This document shows, piece after piece, positions 57,035 to 64,000 of a DNA stretch of 64,000 bases. The notes under the pieces are model-generated. The model had not been told where the DNA came from. It worked only from the letters and a program-made list of their open reading frames with translations, and made no database searches. Source of the stretch: Aeromicrobium sp. PE09-221 (lineage in GTDB: Bacteria; Actinomycetota; Actinomycetes; Propionibacteriales; Nocardioidaceae); assembly GCF_002174305.1 (NCBI RefSeq), contig NZ_MIJB01000015.1, positions 1 through 64,000 of the forward strand, written 5' to 3'. Every line of letters starts with the position of its first letter. Position 1 is the stretch's first letter. A program made the position numbers and the translations under genes.

Positions 57035-57457
57035 ATGAACCTGATCATCGTCGGCGTCGACGGCAGCGACACCGCCCTCGCTGCGGCCCGGACGGCAGCT
57101 TCGCTCGCCCATACGATGGGGGCACGCCTGCACGTGATCTCCGCCACCCCGCGCGACACGGTCGACTATGAGGACGGTCAGCACCACGTCCAAGTCGACG
57201 TGGCGGCCGAGGCCGAGCAGATCGCCCAGGAAGCGGCCGCAGCACTCAGCGACCTCGTCCCGAGCGTCACCTCGAGCGGAGTCAAGGGTCGCCCCGCCGA
57301 TGCCCTCGTCAGCGAGGCCGAACGACTCGGGGCCGATCTGATCGTCGTCGGCAATCGCCGGGTACAGAGCGCGGTGGCCCGGGTCCTCGGCAGTATCGCG
57401 ACCGCAGTAGCCCATCACGCACCGTGTGATGTCTATATCGCGCACACCAGCCACTAA
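57035..57457 (+). CDS. Universal stress protein (UspA family)
   Basis: A 140-aa Usp domain. It starts LIIVGVDGSDTALAAARTAASLAH and ends DLIVVGNRRVQSAVARVLGSIATAVAHHAPCDVYI. The ATP motif G-X2-G-X9-G-S is partly changed (GNRR for GxxG), so ATP binding is uncertain. GAGGAGG lies a few bases before the ATG, and TATACGAT near 57000 may be its -10. It stands between fprB and the monooxygenase gene. Confidence 0.87.
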   Translation: MNLIIVGVDGSDTALAAARTAASLAHTMGARLHVISATPRDTVDYEDGQHHVQVDVAAEAEQIAQEAAAALSDLVPSVTSSGVKGRPADALVSEAERLGADLIVVGNRRVQSAVARVLGSIATAVAHHAPCDVYIAHTSH

Positions 57458-57491
57458 AACTGTGGTTGCCGTCACGTCGCCTAATCCGTAG

Positions 57492-59144
<1,653 letters not shown>

Positions 59145-59156
59145 CTAGGAGCTGCC

Positions 59157-60365
59157 ATGTCCGTCCCCACCTCCGCCGCACCCCTCGCCGGGGTCCGTGT
59201 CATCGAGCTCGGCTCGATGTACGCCGCCCCGACGACGGGCCGCATGCTGCGCGACTTCGGTGCCGAGGTCATCAAGGTCGAGGACCCACGCCAGGGTGAT
59301 TTCGCCCGCCAGTGGCAACCTGCACACGAGGGCATGGCGATCGGCTTCGCCCGGTTGAACTCGGGTAAGCGGTCGATCGGCATCGACCTGCGCGACGAGG
59401 CGGGGCGCGATATCGTCCGCGATCTGGTCCGCGGGGCCGATGTGCTCATCGAGAACTTCCGTCCAGGTCGGCTCGAAGAGTGGGGCATGTCCTATGCCGA
59501 GCTCAGCGCCGATCGTCCGGGCCTCGTGATGACCAGGGTCAGCGGCTTCGGCCAGACCGGCCCGTATCGCCACCGCCCAGGTTTCGGGACGGTGGCCGAG
59601 ACCGCCAGCGGGTTCGCCTTCCTCAACGGCTGGCCCGAGACTCCCCCGACCGCCCCGCCCTTCGGCTTCGCGGACTCGATCGCCGGCATCTCGGCGGCAT
59701 TCGGCACCGCAATGGCACTCTTCCGCCGGGAGATGTCTGGCGGGATCGGCTCGGAGGTCGATGTCGCCCTGTACGAGCCGCTGATGTTCATCCTGGGCGA
59801 TGCGGTGATCAACTACACCGCCACGGGGACGATCATGGAACGTCACGGCAATGCATCGGGGGCCGCCTCACCGCGAGGAATCTACCAGGCCGCCGACGAC
59901 GGCTGGCTCTCCATTGCCGCCTCCAACCAGGCGATCGCCATGCGGCTATTCGAGGCGATGGGTCGTCCGGACCTCAAGACGGACGAACGCTACGCCACCA
60001 ATACCGCGCGCATGGCCAATAACGCCTCCCTGCAGGAGATCGTCAGCGAGTGGGTGCGGTCACGTGATCGCGACCAGGTGTTGAAGATCCTCGAGGATCA
60101 CGAAGTCGTCGCGGCGGCGGTCAACGACTCGCGCGATATCAGCGAGGACCCGCACTTCCTCGAGCGCACCCTGCAACACCTCGGCGATACCGTTCTGGGC
60201 CCGGCGCTGACTCCAGGCCCGGTGCTGCACGTCGCCGGTTACGAGGGACCGCGGTACGACGGCGTTCCGGCCGTCGGCGAGCACACCACCGAGATCCTGC
60301 GATCACTCGGCTACGACGATGGCCGACTCGAGGAACTGGCCAGCCGCCATGTCATCTCGGCGTGA
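59157..60365 (+). CDS. CaiB/BaiF family (class III) CoA-transferase
   Basis: A 402-aa class III CoA-transferase. It has LAGVRVIELGSMYAAPTTGRMLRDFGAEVIKVEDP, LNSGKRSIGIDL, DVLIENFRPG, SGFGQTGPY and the active-site Asp region FGFADSIAGISAAFG. It would move CoA between acids, activating the hydroxy acid or diacid released after Baeyer-Villiger oxidation and hydrolysis. It starts 12 bases past the monooxygenase stop. Acceptor and donor unknown. Confidence 0.9.
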   Translation: MSVPTSAAPLAGVRVIELGSMYAAPTTGRMLRDFGAEVIKVEDPRQGDFARQWQPAHEGMAIGFARLNSGKRSIGIDLRDEAGRDIVRDLVRGADVLIENFRPGRLEEWGMSYAELSADRPGLVMTRVSGFGQTGPYRHRPGFGTVAETASGFAFLNGWPETPPTAPPFGFADSIAGISAAFGTAMALFRREMSGGIGSEVDVALYEPLMFILGDAVINYTATGTIMERHGNASGAASPRGIYQAADDGWLSIAASNQAIAMRLFEAMGRPDLKTDERYATNTARMANNASLQEIVSEWVRSRDRDQVLKILEDHEVVAAAVNDSRDISEDPHFLERTLQHLGDTVLGPALTPGPVLHVAGYEGPRYDGVPAVGEHTTEILRSLGYDDGRLEELASRHVISA

Positions 60366-61275
60366 GCCTCTCGATCCCGCCATCGCCGCCCTGCGCGATC
60401 ACGTCCGCGCCTCCGGCGCCGCACCCCTGAGCTCCCTCTCCCCGGCGGAGGCCCGCGAGCGGGTCAGTGCTGGCGATGGCGCCTGTGACGACGGTCCCGC
60501 AGTGCGTGTGATCGAGGACATCGATATCGGTGACGCTCCGGCACTGCGGATCCGGCGCTATGACGATGGCGCATCGCGGGCGACACTCGTCTATGCCCAC
60601 GGCGGGGGCTGGGTGACCGGAGATCTGGAGTATGCCGATGAACTCTGCCGTCAGTTGGCGAGTCAGGCTTCGCTGCAGGTGCTGAGCGTCGACTACAGGT
60701 TGGCCCCGGAATATCCCTTCCCGGCTGCGGTCGAGGATGTCGACACCGCGCTGAGCTGGGCGGTGATCCACGGTGGCGATCAACCCGTCTACGTGGGAGG
60801 CGACAGCGCCGGCGGCAACCTGGCCGCGACGATCGCACAACGACGCGACGAGGTGGCTGGGCTGATCGCGATCTATCCGGTGGTGGATCACGACCAGACA
60901 CGAATGTCCTATCGAGAGAATGACCAGGGCTTCCCGATCGGGTCAGCCGACATGGCGTGGTTCTTCGACCATTACGCCCCCCGGGATGTCCGCGACGATC
61001 CTCGCGTCAGTCCTCTCCGCGGCATCGGAGCCGATCATCCACGGACTTTCCTCCTCACCGCGGGACATGATCCGCTGTGCGATGAGGGTTTCGCCTATGC
61101 GGAGCGGCTCGCGGCCCTAGACGTCGGCGTCGAACATCGGCATGAGCCCGCCCTCTGCCACGGTTTCCTCCGCTCGACGGGTGTCTCCGCCGGGGCACGT
61201 GCCGCTCGCGATCGTTTGGTCGTGGACATCGCGAGATTCGTCGACTCCGGCCACCTACCCACGGCGGCTCCGTAG
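60352..61275 (+). CDS. Alpha/beta hydrolase, HSL-family esterase/lactonase
   Basis: A 307-aa hydrolase of the hormone-sensitive lipase family. Oxyanion motif HGGGWVTGDLEYAD, nucleophile GDSAGGN, acid GHDPLCDEG and His in LCHGFLRS are all present. The start overlaps the CoA-transferase end by 14 bases. Directly after a Baeyer-Villiger monooxygenase operon start, it most likely hydrolyses the ester or lactone product, like the caprolactone hydrolase of cyclohexanol degraders. Confidence 0.9.
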   Translation, partial: SSRREPLDPAIAALRDHVRASGAAPLSSLSPAEARERVSAGDGACDDGPAVRVIEDIDIGDAPALRIRRYDDGASRATLVYAHGGGWVTGDLEYADELCRQLASQASLQVLSVDYRLAPEYPFPAAVEDVDTALSWAVIHGGDQPVYVGGDSAGGNLAATIAQRRDEVAGLIAIYPVVDHDQTRMSYRENDQGFPIGSADMAWFFDHYAPRDVRDDPRVSPLRGIGADHPRTFLLTAGHDPLCDEGFAYAERLAALDVGVEHRHEPALCHGFLRSTGVSAGARAARDRLVVDIARFVDSGHLPTAAP

Positions 61276-61333
61276 CGCGTCCGGCGGGTCCTCCGCTCTC
61301 CCGTGTCACGCAGAGTTCGCACCCGGGGTGGAT

Positions 61334-61345
61334 TGATGCATATGA
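61334..61345. promoter_or_regulatory. Predicted GntR operator upstream of gntR gene
   Basis: TGATGCATATGA, identical in inverse orientation to the site before the monooxygenase gene. It lies 61 bases upstream of the GTG, suitable for autoregulation. Confidence 0.6.
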
Positions 61346-61405
61346 TTCGGTGAGCGACCAGCCGTCGGCAGTTCGACATCAGGGTCCAACGAAGGAAGAT
61401 CGATA

Positions 61406-62140
61406 GTGTCTGTGGCCAATTCACGTCCGCCCAAGACGGCGATGCTGCTCGCGCAGCAGATCGTGGCGGACATCAATCGCCGGGGTAACCGTGTCGGCGA
61501 CCGCCTGCCGCCGGAGCGTCTGATGCTCGAGGAGTACAACGTCGGACGCGGAACGCTCCGTGAGTCCCTGCGTTTCCTCGAACTCCAGGGCGTCATCCGT
61601 CTACGCCCCGGACCCGGTGGGGGCCCGGTGGTCCAGCAGCCCGACTCCAGCGCGCTGGCAACATCGCTCACCCTCCTTCTGCAATTCGAGAATGCCCCTT
61701 TCCGGACGATCGCCGAGTCACGGGTGGGCCTGGAGCCGATCATGGCGCGGCTCGCGGCCGAGCGCATGGATGACGATCAACTCGCCGATCTCAAGGCGAG
61801 TGTCGACACCATGAAACTCCATCTGGGCGACCAACGGGTCTTCCTGGAGGAGAACAAGCGGTTCCATGATGTGATCGCTCACGGCTCCGGCAATGCGATG
61901 TTCGGTTATCTCGTGGACGCGCTGCTCGACATCCTCGACGGTTCGGCGATCGGTATCGACTATCCCGAGGTCCGCCGCGGAGCCGTACAGGAGGCACACG
62001 CGCAGATCTACGAAGCGATCGCCGCGCGCGATCCGCTGGCGGCTTCCGAGGCGATGACCGATCACATCGATCAGTACATGCGTTATGCGGAGCGCAAGTT
62101 CCCCGATGTGCTGGATGAGCCCATCACCTGGGCCCACTGA
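61406..62140 (+). CDS. GntR-family regulator, FadR subfamily
   Basis: A 244-aa regulator. Winged helix-turn-helix: AMLLAQQIVADINRRGNRVGDRLPPERLMLEEYNVGRGTLRESLRFLELQGVIRLRPGPGGGPVV. The C-terminal FCD domain is all helical with a probable metal site (ENKRFHDVIAHGSGN...HDxxx-like, AHAQIYEAI, DHIDQYM). FadR/FCD proteins bind small acids or acyl-CoAs. It probably controls the upstream monooxygenase operon and itself through the shared 12-bp motif. GAAGGA precedes the GTG. Confidence 0.88.
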   Translation: MSVANSRPPKTAMLLAQQIVADINRRGNRVGDRLPPERLMLEEYNVGRGTLRESLRFLELQGVIRLRPGPGGGPVVQQPDSSALATSLTLLLQFENAPFRTIAESRVGLEPIMARLAAERMDDDQLADLKASVDTMKLHLGDQRVFLEENKRFHDVIAHGSGNAMFGYLVDALLDILDGSAIGIDYPEVRRGAVQEAHAQIYEAIAARDPLAASEAMTDHIDQYMRYAERKFPDVLDEPITWAH

Positions 62141-62161
62141 ACCGCACCGAGGGCATGCCCC

Positions 62162-62965
62162 TCAGCGACGCCAGGGCGACGGGACATCGAGGATGCGTGC
62201 CATGGTGCCACCGAGCACCAGCTTGACTTCGTCATCGCTGAGACCCAGCGCCTCGATCGCCGCGATCTCTTCGGCGGGACTCGTCATCGGCCAGTCCGAT
62301 CCGAAGACGATGCGCTCAGCACCGTGCCGCTGGATCAGCTGTCGGACGCGCTCGGGCCGCAAGGTCGCCAGGCTCGGCGGCCATGAGGTCTCCAGGACGA
62401 CATCGACCCCTTCCAGGATCTCGCGGGCGTCGTCGAAGAGCTTGTAGCCGCCGAAATGGCAGGCCATCAGCCGAAGATCCGGGAACTGCCGGGCGATGTC
62501 ACGGATCATGCCCGGATTCGAGAGCGCATTGGCCTCCGGTGAGCCACCTTCTCCCACATGGGTGATGACGGCGATCTCGCTGCCGAAGGCCTCGAAGATC
62601 GACCACAGGCGCGGATCATTCAACGCGTAGCGTTGAAACAGAGGATGGATCTTGACCGCGGTGATGCCGTGCCGGCGCAGACTGGCGAGGTTGTCCTCGA
62701 CCGAGAGATCCACGTGCACCGTGCCGAAGCCGAAGCGCTCCGGCGAGCGCAAACCGGCGACGAATTCGTTGACCCGGTCGACGTGCCGTGCCTCATTCGC
62801 GATGCCGAGACAGCACGATGCGTCCACGCCGCTCTCGGACATGTCCCGGGTGAGGCCGTCGACGGTCCCGTCGCCGCGCGCCACGAGTCCGGGGAGCCGA
62901 TTCCCGCTCAGGGCGGCGTGGGCGATCTTGTCGGGCCAGACATGGGTATGTGCATCGATGATCAT
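62162..62965 (-). CDS. Amidohydrolase 2 family metal-dependent hydrolase
   Basis: A 267-aa TIM-barrel hydrolase (PF04909). It starts MIIDAHTHVWP with the metal-binding HxH. Other ligands are in VKIHPLFQ, VITHVGEGG, CHFGGYKLFDDA and FGSDWPMTSP (Asp). Family members hydrolyse ring amides or decarboxylate aromatic and beta-keto acids. In this island it may open or decarboxylate a pathway intermediate. It starts four bases past the stop of SDR 4, so it is co-transcribed with it. Confidence 0.87.
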   Translation of the reverse strand: MIIDAHTHVWPDKIAHAALSGNRLPGLVARGDGTVDGLTRDMSESGVDASCCLGIANEARHVDRVNEFVAGLRSPERFGFGTVHVDLSVEDNLASLRRHGITAVKIHPLFQRYALNDPRLWSIFEAFGSEIAVITHVGEGGSPEANALSNPGMIRDIARQFPDLRLMACHFGGYKLFDDAREILEGVDVVLETSWPPSLATLRPERVRQLIQRHGAERIVFGSDWPMTSPAEEIAAIEALGLSDDEVKLVLGGTMARILDVPSPWRR

Positions 62966-62969
62966 CGGA

Positions 62970-63719
62970 TCACAGCTTTCCTGACTCTCCGCCGTCGACG
63001 ACGAAGATGCCACCGGTGGTGAAGGGCGAGGCCGGTGAGACGAGCAGGGCCGCGAGCGGGACCAGTTCCGCCGGGTCCGCCATCCGTCCGGCGGGGATCT
63101 TGGCCACCCGACGGGCATGCAGGTCCGCCGATTCGGTGACGGCCTTCTGCGCCTCGGTGACGAAGGCACCCGGGGCGATGCAGTTGACTTGGACATTGTG
63201 CCGGGCCCATTCGGCCGCCAGCGCCTCGGTCATCCGGACGACAGCACCCTTGGAGGTGGAGTACCCCACCAGATAGGGCTTGCCGCGCACGCCGGTGGTC
63301 GAGGCGATATTGAGGATGCGGCCCCCGCCCTGGGCGATCATGTGACGTCCGGCTGCCTGAGCCAGCAACATCGGCGCCACCACATTGACCGTCAGAGCAT
63401 CCCGCCATATCTGCGGATCCTGATCGACGAACTTCCCTGCGGGGGCGACCCCGGCGTTATTGATCAGACCGTCGATCCGCCCGTGTCGAGCGATGACCTC
63501 GGGCACCACGGCCGATACCGAGGATTCCTCGCTCATATCGGCCGGAATCGTGCTGATCCGGCCATGCCCCTGCGCGGCGACCTCCTCCAGGCTTGCCACT
63601 GATCGTGCCGCCGCGACGACGTGAGCGCCCTCGGCCGCCAGCGCGATGGCCATGGCCGCCCCGAGCCCTCGGCTCGCACCCGTCACCAGCACGACGGTGT
63701 CGCGCAGTCCGAGTTCCAT
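62970..63719 (-). CDS. Short-chain dehydrogenase/reductase (island, SDR 4)
   Basis: A 249-aa SDR with TGASRGLGAAMAIALAAEG, ARSVASLEE, NNAGVAP, the IASTTGVRG Ser region and YSTSKGAV. The C-terminal end is TTGGIFVVDGGESGKL. The ATG lies one base past the stop of the acyl-CoA dehydrogenase gene, so the three minus-strand genes form an operon that enters from beyond the window. Confidence 0.88.
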   Translation of the reverse strand: MELGLRDTVVLVTGASRGLGAAMAIALAAEGAHVVAAARSVASLEEVAAQGHGRISTIPADMSEESSVSAVVPEVIARHGRIDGLINNAGVAPAGKFVDQDPQIWRDALTVNVVAPMLLAQAAGRHMIAQGGGRILNIASTTGVRGKPYLVGYSTSKGAVVRMTEALAAEWARHNVQVNCIAPGAFVTEAQKAVTESADLHARRVAKIPAGRMADPAELVPLAALLVSPASPFTTGGIFVVDGGESGKL

Positions 63720-63720
63720 C

Positions 63721-64000
63721 TCAGCTTCCCTTCTTGACGAGGCGACGCGCGAGCGAGTCCAGCAGGACTTCCGTGGCACCCTCGTAGACCCGCAGCGGAC
63801 GGGCATTGCGGTAGAGACGCTCGATCGTGCTGCCGCGCACGAGCCCGAAACGCCCCATCGTCTGGACCGAACGGTCCACGACCCGGCCGGCCGTCTCAGT
63901 CGCGCTGACCTTGGCCATCGAGGAGAAGTCCAGATGACCCAGTGGATCATCCGTGGCCAGTGCGGCGGCACGGTAGACGAATGAGCGGGCGGCCTCGATC
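63721..64000 (-). CDS. Acyl-CoA dehydrogenase, 3' part only
   Basis: The 92 C-terminal residues of an acyl-CoA dehydrogenase; the 5' part lies beyond the window. The segment ARSFVYRAAALATDDPLGHLDFSSMAKVSATETAGRVVDRSVQTMGRFGLVRGSTIERLYRNARPLRVYEGATEVLLDSLARRLV contains the flavin- and substrate-binding helices and the RxxRPLRVYEGATEV end typical of the family. It is a separate gene from the double enzyme at 51786. Probably acts on an acyl-CoA in the same pathway. Confidence 0.9.
   Translation of the reverse strand, partial: IEAARSFVYRAAALATDDPLGHLDFSSMAKVSATETAGRVVDRSVQTMGRFGLVRGSTIERLYRNARPLRVYEGATEVLLDSLARRLVKKGS

Overview
The window is about 64 kb of a high-GC actinobacterial chromosome. 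Gene content and order point to the mycolic-acid order Mycobacteriales (Corynebacteriales). The stretch from acs (about 16 kb) to the metallophosphoesterase (about 35 kb) follows the order of the Mycobacterium tuberculosis block Rv3667 to Rv3683: acs, holin-like protein, MarP, Nudix, nth, Crp/GlxR, beta-lactamase fold, RidA, two ArsA-like ATPases, WhiB4, PonA2-type PBP, metallophosphoesterase, tRNA-Pro. asd-lysC-recR, BioQ/BioYMN and a GuaB1-type enzyme fit the same group. A complete set of coenzyme F420 genes argues against Corynebacterium itself. I cannot name the genus.

Layout. 0.1-3 kb: a siderophore-binding lipoprotein with a DtxR/IdeR-like box, a Fic-like protein and a methyltransferase. 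3-16 kb: a LytS-type kinase, guaB1, a broken DUF559/AbiEi-like gene, a biotin uptake locus (bioQ divergent from bioYMN, with two tandem operators), a RibD-C/DHFR-like protein, then a LytTR response regulator, a small membrane protein and two sodium/solute symporters, the second with a DUF485 partner. 16-30 kb: the conserved mycobacterial block. 30-35 kb: YqeY, an ABC-2 exporter divergent from a NarL-type two-component pair, and the metallophosphoesterase. 35.6-36 kb: tRNA-Pro(CGG), a strong terminator and a relic of an IS481-like transposase. 36-43 kb: acetoacetyl-CoA synthetase, asd, lysC, recR and an alcohol dehydrogenase. 43-49 kb: a consolidated F420 locus (fbiA, fbiB, fno, fbiC, fbiD) in which FbiB lacks the usual C-terminal nitroreductase domain. 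49-64 kb: a catabolic island with four short-chain dehydrogenases, a nitronate monooxygenase-like protein, a double acyl-CoA dehydrogenase, a ferredoxin/ferredoxin reductase fusion, a universal stress protein, a Baeyer-Villiger monooxygenase, a CaiB/BaiF CoA-transferase, an esterase, TetR and FadR-type GntR regulators, an amidohydrolase and the 3' end of a second acyl-CoA dehydrogenase.

How it works together. The symporters, Acs and AacS feed short organic acids into acetyl-CoA and acetoacetyl-CoA, probably under LytS/LytTR and GlxR control. The island has the enzyme classes expected for turning an alicyclic alcohol or ketone into an acyl-CoA: dehydrogenases, Baeyer-Villiger monooxygenase, ester or lactone hydrolase, CoA-transferase, acyl-CoA dehydrogenases. 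Its substrate is unknown. An exact 12-bp motif is shared by the GntR gene's own promoter and the monooxygenase promoter.

Two structural themes run through the window. At least seventeen genes have a -10-like hexamer only six or seven bases before the start codon, which predicts leaderless transcripts and fixes several starts. Many gene ends carry long, locus-specific inverted repeats, and some of these form small repeat families at distant loci.
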